Below, in pieces: positions 35,844 to 44,657 of a stretch of 64,000 bases of DNA. This DNA comes from Pseudomonas sp. NFR16 (GTDB lineage: Bacteria > Pseudomonadota > Gammaproteobacteria > Pseudomonadales > Pseudomonadaceae), in NCBI RefSeq assembly GCF_900108875.1, contig NZ_FNYJ01000001.1:372001-436000 (forward strand), given 5' to 3'. Below the pieces are notes generated by a model, which was given only the letters and a program-made list of their open reading frames with translations, was not told where the DNA came from and made no database searches. Numbering within the stretch: the stretch's first letter is position 1; each line of letters opens with the position of its first letter. The position numbers and the translations under genes are program-made.

Positions 35844-36377
35844 TTACTCTGCGGTTTGAGCATCAGTGACGCAGGCAGGCTTGCCGGCTGCGTATTTCAG
35901 GCTTGGGTCGACCAGTGCATTGAAGTGCCTGAGGGCGTCGGCGCCAATCAAAAGCGGATATTGGAATGCACTTCGGTCGGTCAAGTTCACTTCTATGTTT
36001 CGTAAAGCAGCGCCCATGCACACATCCAGGCTGATGACCGGCCTTGAGGTGTACTTCTTCTCGTCATCGGGGTCGATGTCGCCGGCGCGGCGCTTGATCT
36101 TGCTGACCCGCGCCAGTGGTCGCTCGATGGGGTGCTCGTGAGCGTCGTCGATGGCCAGGTAAAAACGCACCCACGATTCCCCGTTGCGCTTGAAGCGCTT
36201 GATGTCGCGGGCGCTGAGGGAGGCGGTTTTTGCCCCGGTGTCCAGTTTGGCGGCCACTTGCAGGTCGATGTCGGCCAGCTCGGCGTACTCGTTCAGGCCA
36301 TAGACGGTCTTGTCTGCGCCAAGGCTAAGACCCGGCAAATACAGGCATAAAAGGAAGAGAAGAGGGTGACGGCTCAT
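35844..36377 (-). CDS. Exported retropepsin-like protein of the ATP-dependent zinc protease family (RimB-type)
   Basis: 177 residues from MSRHPLLFLL; an upstream start at 36461 would disrupt the signal peptide. Residues 1-22 form a Sec signal peptide (cleavage after LSLG), and the mature domain carries the aspartic-protease-like loop AAKLDTGAKTASLSARD, with the D-T-G-A motif, then RFKRNGESWVRF and LIGADALRHF. The annotation 'ATP-dependent zinc protease' is historical; the fold is retropepsin-like. RimB relatives are cytosolic and modulate RimK, but this one is predicted periplasmic. It is first in the three-gene operon, with 298 nt upstream showing no gene. Confidence 0.82.
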   Translation of the reverse strand: MSRHPLLFLLCLYLPGLSLGADKTVYGLNEYAELADIDLQVAAKLDTGAKTASLSARDIKRFKRNGESWVRFYLAIDDAHEHPIERPLARVSKIKRRAGDIDPDDEKKYTSRPVISLDVCMGAALRNIEVNLTDRSAFQYPLLIGADALRHFNALVDPSLKYAAGKPACVTDAQTAE

Positions 36378-36585
36378 AGGTCCTGGCACGATGAAGGTAA
36401 ACGAGGAGCAGATTGGACGTCGGCTCGGGGTTCTGGTTGGGCTCAGGGCCGCGGCCTGCATTGACGTCGCGTGCTGCGTGCAATGGCAGGCGGTGCGGTC
36501 GGCATTCTAGCATGATGGTTTCATGGCGCCAGTGAAGGGGCTTGCGGACGAGATGGGTAGGAAGGGACGACATGCGCTGTGGTTA

Positions 36586-36613
36586 TTAGACGATTGTCGA
36601 CAATCTATAAAAT
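36586..36613 (+). promoter_or_regulatory. Promoter of the prp operon with a GntR-type operator in its spacer
   Basis: TTAGAC (36586-36591) and TAAAAT (36608-36613) are 16 nt apart. The spacer is filled by the perfect palindrome GATTGTCGACAATC (36592-36605). The core TGTCGACA recurs at 36668-36675, directly before the ATG of the GntR gene. A FadR/GntR-type regulator would bind both sites and block polymerase or the ribosome, consistent with autorepression. Confidence 0.65.
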
Positions 36614-36675
36614 CACTTTGACGATAGGGTGCGTCTTCGCTAGCTTTGGCGCCATTCATTCAAAAGGTGTCGACA

Positions 36676-37383
36676 ATGTCAGATGCGCTCGAGGTCGTCA
36701 CGGAGTCTTCGCTGGACACCGAAACGCTGTCGGAGAATGTCTTCCGGCGCATTCAGGCGGCCATCGTCAGGGGCGACATTGCGCCGGGCAGCAAGATTTC
36801 AGAGCCTGAGCTGGCGCGCACTTACGGCATCAGTCGCGGGCCATTGCGCGAAGCGATTCACCGCCTGGAAGGGCAGCGCCTGCTGGTGCGTGTTCCCCAT
36901 GTCGGCGCACGTGTTGTTTCGTTGAGCCATGCCGAACTGGTGGAGCTGTACGAAATTCGCGAATCCCTCGAAGGCATGGCGTGCCGACTCGCTGCGCAGC
37001 GCATGACCGCCGAGGAGGTCGACGAGCTGCGCCGGGTGCTGGAGACCCACGAACGCGACAGCGCGTTTCAGGCCGGTGTCGGCTATTACCAGCAGGAAGG
37101 GGATTTCGATTTCCATTACCGGATCATTCAGGGCGCACGCAACAGCACCCTGACGCAGATGCTGTGCGGCGAGCTGTATCAGCTGGTGCGGATGTACCGC
37201 ATCCAGTTCTCGACGACGCCCAATCGTCCACGACAGGCATTCACCGAACACCATCGCATTCTCGACGCCATCGCCGAGCGTGACGGCGAGCTGGCTGAAC
37301 TGTTGATGCGCCGCCATATCGGCGCCTCCAAACGCAACATCGAACAGCACTATCAAGCGGCTACTGCCCGAGGTGAACAATGA
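36676..37383 (+). CDS. GntR-family (FCD) regulator of the propionate catabolic operon
   Basis: 235 residues from the ATG at 36676 with AGGTG upstream. N-terminal winged HTH ([51 protein letters not shown]) and the all-helical FCD ligand domain ([19 protein letters not shown] ... [16 protein letters not shown]). In most Pseudomonas the methylcitrate operon is controlled by a GntR regulator rather than by the sigma54-dependent PrpR of E. coli. Its stop overlaps the prpB start by 4 nt (ATGA). A palindromic operator lies in its own promoter. Confidence 0.9.
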   Translation: MSDALEVVTESSLDTETLSENVFRRIQAAIVRGDIAPGSKISEPELARTYGISRGPLREAIHRLEGQRLLVRVPHVGARVVSLSHAELVELYEIRESLEGMACRLAAQRMTAEEVDELRRVLETHERDSAFQAGVGYYQQEGDFDFHYRIIQGARNSTLTQMLCGELYQLVRMYRIQFSTTPNRPRQAFTEHHRILDAIAERDGELAELLMRRHIGASKRNIEQHYQAATARGEQ

Positions 37384-38270
37384 CTTCAAGAACGACTCCC
37401 GGCCAACGCTTCCGTGACGCCGTCGCCAGCGAGCATCCGCTGCAAGTGGTCGGGGCGATCAACGCCAATCATGCGCTGCTTGCCCAACGCGCGGGCTTCA
37501 AGGCGATTTATCTGTCTGGCGGCGGGGTCGCTGCAGGTTCGCTGGGGTTGCCGGACCTGGGGATCACTGGGCTTGATGACGTGCTGACCGATGTGCGCCG
37601 GATCACCGACGTCTGTGATCTGCCGCTGCTGGTAGACGTAGACACCGGTTTCGGAGCGTCGGCGTTCAACGTCGCGCGCACGGTGAAATCGATGATCAAA
37701 TTCGGCGCGGCGGCGATGCATATCGAGGATCAGGTCGGCGCCAAGCGCTGCGGACATCGTCCCGGCAAGGAAATCGTGTCGCAGCAAGAGATGGTCGATC
37801 GCATCAAGGCTGCCGTGGATGCGCGCACCGACGACAGCTTCGTGATCATGGCGCGTACCGATGCGCTGGCCGTTGAAGGGCTGGAGTCGGCGCTGGACCG
37901 TGCTGCGGCATGCATCGAAGCGGGCGCCGACATGGTCTTCCCCGAAGCCATCACCGAGCTTGAGATGTACAAACTGTTCGCCTCACGGGTCAAGGCGCCG
38001 ATTCTGGCGAACATCACCGAATTCGGTTCGACGCCGCTGTTCACCACCGACGAGCTGAAATCGGCTGAAGTGGCCCTGGTGCTCTATCCGCTGTCGGCTT
38101 TTCGGGCCATGAACAAGGCCGCGGAAAACGTCTACAACGCGATCCGTCGCGACGGCACCCAGAAGAATGTCGTCGACACCATGCAAACCCGCATGGAGCT
38201 GTATGAGCGCATCGACTATCACGCGTTCGAGCAGAAGCTCGATGCGCTGTTTGCGCAGAAGAAGGGCTGA
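37380..38270 (+). CDS. prpB: 2-methylisocitrate lyase PrpB
   Basis: 296 residues. It cleaves 2-methylisocitrate into pyruvate and succinate, the last step of the 2-methylcitrate cycle of propionyl-CoA degradation. The isocitrate-lyase superfamily core shows [28 protein letters not shown] and the catalytic loop [16 protein letters not shown] containing the active-site Cys. Its start overlaps the regulator stop, so the two are translationally coupled. A REPIN lies between it and prpC. Confidence 0.95.
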   Translation: MTSRTTPGQRFRDAVASEHPLQVVGAINANHALLAQRAGFKAIYLSGGGVAAGSLGLPDLGITGLDDVLTDVRRITDVCDLPLLVDVDTGFGASAFNVARTVKSMIKFGAAAMHIEDQVGAKRCGHRPGKEIVSQQEMVDRIKAAVDARTDDSFVIMARTDALAVEGLESALDRAAACIEAGADMVFPEAITELEMYKLFASRVKAPILANITEFGSTPLFTTDELKSAEVALVLYPLSAFRAMNKAAENVYNAIRRDGTQKNVVDTMQTRMELYERIDYHAFEQKLDALFAQKKG

Positions 38271-38293
38271 ATGTATATCCCATTTCTGTAGGC

Positions 38294-38370
38294 GTGAGCT
38301 TGCTCGCGATGGCGGTTGTTCAGTCTGGCATCCATGTCACCTGGCCAGACCCCATCGCGAGCAAGCTCAC
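38294..38370. repeat. REPIN inside the prp operon, between prpB and prpC
   Basis: A 19-bp perfect inverted repeat GTGAGCTTGCTCGCGATGG / CCATCGCGAGCAAGCTCAC spans a 39-nt loop. The arm differs from the GCGCGCT-type arms at 25.4 and 43.5 kb but shares the AGCTTGCTCGCGA-type core of a second REP family in fluorescent pseudomonads. It can form a large mRNA hairpin between two operon genes. Confidence 0.85.
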
Positions 38371-38441
38371 TCCTGCAAGGGACCGCAATCATCAACCCCG
38401 AATTGCCGATTCCCTGAACAACTACAAGACTGGAGACAGCA

Positions 38442-39569
38442 ATGGCTGAAGGAAAAGTATTGAGTGGCGCTGGCCTGCGTGGCCAGGTGGCCGGACAGAC
38501 TGCCCTGTCCACCGTGGGTCAGGCCGGAGCCGGGCTGACGTATCGCGGTTACGACGTTCGCGAGCTGGCCGCGGATGCGCGTTTCGAGGAGGTCGCCTGG
38601 CTGCTGCTGTACGGCGAATTGCCGACTCGCGCCGAGCTCGACGGTTATCTGAAAAAACTGCAGGGCCTGCGCGATCTGCCTCAGGCACTCAAGGAAGTGC
38701 TGGAGCGCATTCCCGCCAATACCCACCCGATGGATGTCATGCGCACCGGTTGCTCGATGCTGGGAACGCTGGAGCCCGAAACCGGGTTCGATCAGCAGCG
38801 CGAGGCGACCGACCGGCTGCTGGCCGCGTTTCCGGCGATCATGTGCTACTGGTATCGCTTCAGTCACGATGGCAAGCGCATCGACTGCGTAACCGATGAG
38901 GTCTCCATCGCCGGCCACTTCCTTAAACTCTTGCTGGACAAGAGCCCCAGCGAACTGCACCGCAAGGTCATGGACGTTTCGCTGATTCTGTACGCAGAGC
39001 ACGAATTCAACGCCTCGACGTTCACCGCGCGGGTGTGCGCTTCGACGCTGTCGGACCTGTTTTCCTGCATCACCGCAGCCATCGGCACGCTGCGTGGCCC
39101 GCTGCATGGCGGCGCGAACGAAGCAGCGATGGACATGATCGAGAAGTTTTCGTCTGCCGAGGAGGCGACCCAGGGGACGCTGGCGATGCTGGAGCGCAAG
39201 GACAAGATCATGGGCTTCGGCCACGCGATCTATAAGGACAACGACCCGCGCAACGAGGTGATCAAGGGCTGGGCGAAGCAGCTTGCCGATGAAGTGGGCG
39301 ACACCGTTCTGTTTCCGGTCTCCGAAGCCATCGACAAGACCATGTGGGAGCAGAAGAAGCTGTTCCCCAACGCTGATTTCTACCACGCCTCGGCCTATCA
39401 CTTCATGGGTATTCCGACCAAGCTGTTCACGCCGATTTTCGTCTGCTCACGCCTGACTGGCTGGGCCTCCCACGTGTTCGAGCAGCGTGCCAACAACCGC
39501 ATCATCCGCCCCAGCGCCGAGTACATCGGCGTCGAACAGCGCAAGTTCGTGCCAATCGAACAACGCTGA
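38442..39569 (+). CDS. prpC: 2-methylcitrate synthase PrpC
   Basis: 375 residues of the citrate-synthase fold. It condenses propionyl-CoA with oxaloacetate. Visible signatures: VSIAGHFLKLL, the GPLHGGANEAAMDM active-site region with catalytic His, and KDKIMGFGHAIYKDNDPRN with the second His and later Asp. It begins with MAEGKVLSGAGLRGQVAGQT. It is followed by acnD after an 85-nt gap and preceded by the REPIN. Confidence 0.95.
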   Translation: MAEGKVLSGAGLRGQVAGQTALSTVGQAGAGLTYRGYDVRELAADARFEEVAWLLLYGELPTRAELDGYLKKLQGLRDLPQALKEVLERIPANTHPMDVMRTGCSMLGTLEPETGFDQQREATDRLLAAFPAIMCYWYRFSHDGKRIDCVTDEVSIAGHFLKLLLDKSPSELHRKVMDVSLILYAEHEFNASTFTARVCASTLSDLFSCITAAIGTLRGPLHGGANEAAMDMIEKFSSAEEATQGTLAMLERKDKIMGFGHAIYKDNDPRNEVIKGWAKQLADEVGDTVLFPVSEAIDKTMWEQKKLFPNADFYHASAYHFMGIPTKLFTPIFVCSRLTGWASHVFEQRANNRIIRPSAEYIGVEQRKFVPIEQR

Positions 39570-39654
39570 GAATGGTGCAAGCGCCTGCCTCGACCCTACA
39601 GAAGGCGGCATCAGGCTTCCGCCCTTTGAAACAAACCGTGACCGAGTCCTGACA

Positions 39655-42249
39655 ATGAACACTGAATATCGCAAACAGCTGCCCGGCACCTCGCTCGACT
39701 TTTTCGACGCCCGCGAGGCGGTCGATGCGATCAAGCCAGGCGCCTACGCCACATTGCCTTACACCTCCCGCGTGCTCGCCGAAAACCTGGTGCGACGCTG
39801 CGCCCCGGCGACCCTCGACGCCTCGCTCAGCCAACTGATCGAGCGTCGTCGCGATCTGGATTTTCCCTGGTTTCCGGCGCGCGTGGTGTGCCACGACATC
39901 CTCGGCCAGACTGCGCTGGTGGACCTCGCCGGGCTGCGTGACGCCATCGCCGACAAGGGCGGCGACCCGGCCCAGGTCAATCCAGTGGTGCCGGTGCAGT
40001 TGATTGTCGATCATTCGCTGGCGGTCGAATGCGGCGGTTATGACCCGGATGCGTTCAGCAAGAACCGGGCGATCGAAGACCGTCGCAACGAAGACCGCTT
40101 TCACTTCATCAACTGGACCAAGCAGGCGTTCAAGAACGTCGAAGTGATCCCGCCGGGCAACGGCATCATGCACCAGATCAATCTGGAGCGGATGTCGCCG
40201 GTGATCCAGACCCTCAATGGCGTCGCGTTCCCGGACACGCTGGTCGGCACCGACAGTCACACGCCTCACGTCGACGCGCTGGGCGTGATCGCCATCGGCG
40301 TCGGAGGGCTGGAAGCGGAAAACGTCATGCTCGGGCGCGCCTCCTGGATGCGCCTGCCGGACATCATCGGTGTCGAACTGAGCGGCCGCCCGCAGCCAGG
40401 CATTACCGCCACTGACGTGGTGCTGGCACTGACCGAATACCTGCGTCAACAGAAAGTCGTGGGGGCCTACCTCGAGTTCTATGGGGAAGGTGCCCGCGCA
40501 TTGACCTTGGGCGACCGCGCCACTATTTCCAACATGGCGCCGGAATACGGCGCAACCGCGGCGATGTTCTCCATCGATCAGCAGACCATCGACTACCTCA
40601 GGCTCACCGGTCGTGACGAGGCGCAGGTCAGGCTGGTCGAAACCTACGCCAGAGAAACCGGGCTGTGGGCCGATGCCCTGAGCAGCGCCGAGTACGAACG
40701 CGTGCTGCATTTCGATCTTTCCAGTGTCGTGCGCAACATGGCTGGGCCATCCAATCCCCACGCCCGCGTGGCCACCGCGGACCTTGCCGCCAAAGGCATC
40801 GCCAGCGCCTGGGAACAGACACCGGGGCTGATGCCGGATGGGGCCGTGATCATCGCCGCCATCACCAGTTGCACCAATACCAGCAACCCGCGCAACGTCA
40901 TCGCCGCCGGTCTGCTGGCACGCAATGCCAACCGGCTGGGGCTGACCCGCAAACCCTGGGTGAAGTCGTCGCTGGCGCCAGGCTCCAAGACCGTGGCGCT
41001 GTACCTGGACGAAGCGGGGCTCACTGCCGAACTCGAGCAGTTGGGCTTCGGCGTCGTGGCCTTCGCCTGCACGACCTGCAACGGCATGTCCGGTGCGCTG
41101 GATCCGGTGATTCAGCAGGAAATCATCGACCGTGATCTCTACGCGACCGCCGTGTTGTCGGGCAACCGTAATTTCGACGGGCGCATTCACCCGTATGCCA
41201 AACAGGCCTTTCTCGCCTCACCGCCACTGGTGGTGGCTTACGCGATTGCGGGCACGATTCGCTTCGACATCGAGAAGGATGTGCTGGGTATCGGCGCCAA
41301 TGGCAAGGAAATCCGCTTGAAGGACATCTGGCCAGCCGACGAAGAAATCGATGCGGTGGTCAAGGCATCGGTCAAGCCTGAGCAGTTCCGTCAGGTCTAC
41401 ATCCCGATGTTTGCCATCCACGAAGACACCGGTCCGAAAGTCGAGCCGTTGTATGACTGGCGGCCGATGAGCACCTATATCCGCCGTCCGCCGTACTGGG
41501 AAGGCGCGCTGGCCGGCGAGCGCACACTGCAGGGCATGCGGCCGCTGGCAGTCTTGCCGGACAACATCACCACCGATCACCTGTCGCCATCCAACGCGAT
41601 CATGCTCGACAGCGCGGCGGGCGAGTACCTGGCGAAAATGGGCCTGCCCGAGGAGGACTTCAACTCCTACGCCACACACCGGGGCGATCACCTGACCGCG
41701 CAACGTGCGACGTTCGCCAACCCGAAACTGTTCAATGAAATGGTTGTGGAAGGCGGCAAGGTCCGGCAGGGCTCGCTGGCACGCATCGAGCCTGAGGGCA
41801 AGGTCACGCGGATGTGGGAGGCCATCGAAACCTACATGGAGCGCAAGCAGCCGCTGATCATCGTCGCCGGTGCCGACTACGGTCAGGGCTCCTCGCGGGA
41901 CTGGGCGGCCAAGGGCGTGCGGCTGGCAGGCGTCGAGGCGATCGTCGCCGAAGGTTTCGAACGTATCCATCGCACCAACCTGGTCGGGATGGGCGTGTTG
42001 CCGCTGGAATTCAAGCCGGGCACCAATCGCACCACGCTGAACATCGACGGCAGCGAAACCTTCGATGTGATCGGCGAGCGCACACCGCGGGCCGCCTTGA
42101 CCCTGGTGATTCATCGCAAGAGCGGCGAGCGCCTGGAAGTGCCGGTCACTTGTCGTCTGGACACCGGCGAGGAAGTCTCGATCTACGAAGCGGGCGGCGT
42201 GTTGCAGCGTTTCGCCCAGGATTTTCTCGAGTCTTCCGCGGTGGCCTGA
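39655..42249 (+). CDS. acnD: Fe/S-dependent 2-methylisocitrate dehydratase AcnD
   Basis: 864 residues from MNTEYRKQLPG. The aconitase-like enzyme dehydrates 2-methylcitrate to 2-methyl-trans-aconitate in the methylcitrate cycle, replacing PrpD; the product then needs PrpF. Iron-sulphur ligands are visible in ITSCTNTSNPRNV and ACTTCNGMSG (C-x-x-C), and the C-terminal swivelling domain begins around DRRGDHLTAQR-like sequence near residue 680 with YGQGSSRDWAAKG. Its neighbours prpC and prpF complete the pathway. Confidence 0.95.
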   Translation: MNTEYRKQLPGTSLDFFDAREAVDAIKPGAYATLPYTSRVLAENLVRRCAPATLDASLSQLIERRRDLDFPWFPARVVCHDILGQTALVDLAGLRDAIADKGGDPAQVNPVVPVQLIVDHSLAVECGGYDPDAFSKNRAIEDRRNEDRFHFINWTKQAFKNVEVIPPGNGIMHQINLERMSPVIQTLNGVAFPDTLVGTDSHTPHVDALGVIAIGVGGLEAENVMLGRASWMRLPDIIGVELSGRPQPGITATDVVLALTEYLRQQKVVGAYLEFYGEGARALTLGDRATISNMAPEYGATAAMFSIDQQTIDYLRLTGRDEAQVRLVETYARETGLWADALSSAEYERVLHFDLSSVVRNMAGPSNPHARVATADLAAKGIASAWEQTPGLMPDGAVIIAAITSCTNTSNPRNVIAAGLLARNANRLGLTRKPWVKSSLAPGSKTVALYLDEAGLTAELEQLGFGVVAFACTTCNGMSGALDPVIQQEIIDRDLYATAVLSGNRNFDGRIHPYAKQAFLASPPLVVAYAIAGTIRFDIEKDVLGIGANGKEIRLKDIWPADEEIDAVVKASVKPEQFRQVYIPMFAIHEDTGPKVEPLYDWRPMSTYIRRPPYWEGALAGERTLQGMRPLAVLPDNITTDHLSPSNAIMLDSAAGEYLAKMGLPEEDFNSYATHRGDHLTAQRATFANPKLFNEMVVEGGKVRQGSLARIEPEGKVTRMWEAIETYMERKQPLIIVAGADYGQGSSRDWAAKGVRLAGVEAIVAEGFERIHRTNLVGMGVLPLEFKPGTNRTTLNIDGSETFDVIGERTPRAALTLVIHRKSGERLEVPVTCRLDTGEEVSIYEAGGVLQRFAQDFLESSAVA

Positions 42250-42307
42250 CCGGTTTGCCGACATCGTCTGAGGCGACGTCGGCGGCCCTTATATAGGAAA
42301 AGAGTTC

Positions 42308-43498
42308 ATGGCTCATACAGCGCAAATCAGGATCCCCGCGACGTACCTGCGCGGCGGCACCAGCAAAGGCGTGTTTTTCCGGCTGCAGGACCTGCCCGAG
42401 GCGGCTCAAGTGCCCGGCCCGGCCCGCGATGCCTTGTTGCTGAGAGTGATTGGCAGTCCCGACCCATACGCCAAACAGATCGACGGCATGGGCGGCGCGA
42501 CGTCGAGCACCAGCAAAACGGTGATCCTGTCCAGAAGCACGAAGCCTGATCACGACGTCGATTACCTGTTCGGTCAGGTGTCGATAGACAAGCCTTTCGT
42601 CGACTGGAGCGGCAATTGCGGCAACCTGTCGGCCGCCGTCGGCCCCTTCGCGATCAGTAACGGCCTGGTCGATGCAGCACGCGTGCCGCAAAACGGTGTG
42701 GCCATCGTGAGGATCTGGCAGGCGAACATCGGCAAGACGATCATCGCCCACGTGCCGGTCACTGACGGCGCGGTGCAGGAAACCGGCGATTTTGAGCTGG
42801 ACGGCGTGACCTTTCCGGCGGCCGAAGTGCCACTGGAGTTCATGGACCCTGCGGCGGAGGAAGAGGGCGCCGGTGGCTCGATGTTTCCCACGGGTAATCT
42901 GGTTGACGATCTTGAGGTGCCAGGCCTGGGCACGTTCAAGGCGACGATGATCAACGCGGGGATTCCGACGATCTTCGTCAACGCCCGTGACATCGGCTAC
43001 ACCGGCACCGAGTTGCAGGACGCGATCAATGCCGACCCTGACGCGCTGACCCGGTTCGAAACCCTTCGCGCCTACGGGGCTGTGCGGATGGGGCTGATCG
43101 ATCACGTCGATGAAGCCGCCAGACGGCAACACACGCCCAAGGTCGCGTTCGTGGCGCCACCCTTGGATTACGTGTCTTCCAGCGGCAAGGCAGTGACGAA
43201 GCAGGACACTGACCTGCTGGTGCGGGCGATGTCGATGGGCAAGTTGCACCACGCGATGATGGGCACCGCAGCGGTGGCGATCGGCACCGCGGCCGCGATT
43301 CCAGGAACGCTGGTCAACCTGGCTGCCGGTGGCGGCGAACGCAGCGCCGTGCGTTTCGGGCACCCGTCCGGCACCCTGCGCGTTGGCGCCGAAGCCGCGC
43401 TGGTCGAGGGTCAATGGCAGGTCAAGAAAGCCATCATGAGCCGCAGCGCGCGGGTGTTGATGGAAGGGTGGGTTCGCGTGCCAGGCGATAGCTTCTGA
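42308..43498 (+). CDS. prpF: 2-methylaconitate cis-trans isomerase PrpF
   Basis: 396 residues. It isomerises 2-methyl-trans-aconitate made by AcnD to the cis form that AcnB can hydrate. The diaminopimelate-epimerase-like halves show TYLRGGTSKGVFFRLQDLP, IDGMGGATSSTSKTVIL, VDWSGNCGNLSAAVGPFAI and AARVPQNGV, with Ser/Cys catalytic positions of the family. It is the last operon gene; 58 nt separate it from acnD. A REPIN follows. Confidence 0.95.
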   Translation: MAHTAQIRIPATYLRGGTSKGVFFRLQDLPEAAQVPGPARDALLLRVIGSPDPYAKQIDGMGGATSSTSKTVILSRSTKPDHDVDYLFGQVSIDKPFVDWSGNCGNLSAAVGPFAISNGLVDAARVPQNGVAIVRIWQANIGKTIIAHVPVTDGAVQETGDFELDGVTFPAAEVPLEFMDPAAEEEGAGGSMFPTGNLVDDLEVPGLGTFKATMINAGIPTIFVNARDIGYTGTELQDAINADPDALTRFETLRAYGAVRMGLIDHVDEAARRQHTPKVAFVAPPLDYVSSSGKAVTKQDTDLLVRAMSMGKLHHAMMGTAAVAIGTAAAIPGTLVNLAAGGGERSAVRFGHPSGTLRVGAEAALVEGQWQVKKAIMSRSARVLMEGWVRVPGDSF

Positions 43499-43514
43499 GT
43501 TTTGCTTTTTGCTG

Positions 43515-43598
43515 CAGGAGCGCGCTTGCCCGCGAAAGCGTTCTGTCAATGACAAATGCGTGACTGACACGACGCATTCGCGGGTAAGCGCGCTCCTG
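43515..43598. repeat. REPIN between prpF and ppsR
   Basis: Inverted arms of 22 nt match at 21 positions: CAGGAGCGCGCTTGCCCGCGAA at the left and the inverse of CAGGAGCGCGCTTACCCGCGAA at the right, with about 40 nt between. The inner sequence includes GTGACTGACAC, related to the inner part of the cysB/cysH REPIN. It lies after two convergent stops (prpF plus, ppsR minus). Confidence 0.85.
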
Positions 43599-43612
43599 AG
43601 ATTTGAAGAGCG

Positions 43613-44431
43613 CTATTTGAACCGTCGCTCGACGCCTTTCTCCACCAGCACCTTCGCCGAGATTTCTTCGACCGAGAAATGGGTGGAGTTGATGTTCGGA
43701 ATGTTTTCCCGGCGGAACAGGTTCTCCACTTCACGCACTTCGAATTCGCACTGGGCGAAGCTGGAATAGCGGCTGTTGGGTTTGCGCTCGTGGCGGATCG
43801 CGGTCAGGCGGTCCGGATCGATGGTCAGGCCGAACAGCTTGTTGCGGTGCTGCTTGAGCGCGGCCGGCAACTGCAGGCGCTCCATGTCGTCTTCGGTCAG
43901 TGGGTAGTTGGCCGCGCGAATGCCGAATTGCATGGCCATGTATAGACAGGTAGGCGTCTTGCCGCAGCGCGAGACGCCCACCAGAATGATGTCCGCCTTG
44001 TCGTAATAATGGGTTCTGGCACCGTCGTCGTTGTCCAGCGCGAAGTTCACCGCTTCGATCCGCTCCATGTAATTGGAGTTGTGACCGATGGAGTGAGATT
44101 TACCCACCGAATAGGAAGAGTGTGAACTAAGCTCCTGCTCCAGCGGGGCCAGGAACGTCGAGAAGATGTCGATCATGAAGCCGTCAGAGGTCGCCAGGAT
44201 CTCGCGGATGTCCTGATTGACGATGGTGTCAAAGATGATCGGACGCACCTCGTCCTTTTCGGCCGCCTTGTTGATCTGCTGGACCATGGCCCGCGCCTTC
44301 TCGACACTGTCGATGTAGGGCCTCGTGAACTTGTTGAAGGTTATGTTTTCAAACTGCGCTAGCAGGCTCTGGCCAAGGGTTTCGGCAGTGATGCCGGTGC
44401 CGTCGGAGATAAAGAAAGCGGATCGTTTCAT
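43613..44431 (-). CDS. ppsR: Phosphoenolpyruvate synthase regulatory protein PpsR (pyruvate, water dikinase kinase/phosphatase)
   Basis: 272 residues, family DUF299. It reversibly phosphorylates PEP synthase on a Thr using ADP, so it switches gluconeogenesis off and on in the cytoplasm. The P-loop is [10 protein letters not shown] (residues about 154-163), with the N-terminal [27 protein letters not shown] typical of the family. It is divergent from ppsA, the gene of its substrate, with 226 nt between the starts; the pairing confirms function. Confidence 0.95.
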   Translation of the reverse strand: MKRSAFFISDGTGITAETLGQSLLAQFENITFNKFTRPYIDSVEKARAMVQQINKAAEKDEVRPIIFDTIVNQDIREILATSDGFMIDIFSTFLAPLEQELSSHSSYSVGKSHSIGHNSNYMERIEAVNFALDNDDGARTHYYDKADIILVGVSRCGKTPTCLYMAMQFGIRAANYPLTEDDMERLQLPAALKQHRNKLFGLTIDPDRLTAIRHERKPNSRYSSFAQCEFEVREVENLFRRENIPNINSTHFSVEEISAKVLVEKGVERRFK

Positions 44432-44530
44432 TTGCGCCCTGGGCCTTAAGCTGGTGACGATTCTTGGATATCATAGGCGGGCTTGCGAGCCATGACTGGC
44501 CGCATTCTACCTTTTTTCAGGGTACTGTTT

Positions 44531-44560
44531 TCAAAGGTACGGATGTCAAAGGTACAGATG
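44531..44560. repeat. 15-nt tandem direct repeat upstream of ppsA
   Basis: TCAAAGGTACGGATG (44531-44545) is followed directly by TCAAAGGTACAGATG (44546-44560); 14 of 15 positions match. It lies 97 nt before the ppsA start, in the ppsR/ppsA divergent region. It may be a tandem regulator site or a repeat expansion; no known motif is recognised. Confidence 0.75.
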
Positions 44561-44657
44561 TTCAGGATCCAGACCACCCGTGCGCAGAATCCGCTTTTCC
44601 TGTGGTTCCAGCACCAAAGCTTTTCCCAACAACAAATCGGTTAGTGGAGAGATCACC

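Noticed and set aside
34262..35869. Long plus-strand frame through the inactive transglutaminase gene
   Set aside because: It is antisense to a gene with clear membrane topology and operon coupling; the product is Gln/His/Asp-rich low complexity.
39502..41190. A 562-codon frame antisense to acnD
   Set aside because: Same cause as above: acnD is intact and recognisable, and the antisense product is His/Arg/Gln-rich without domains.
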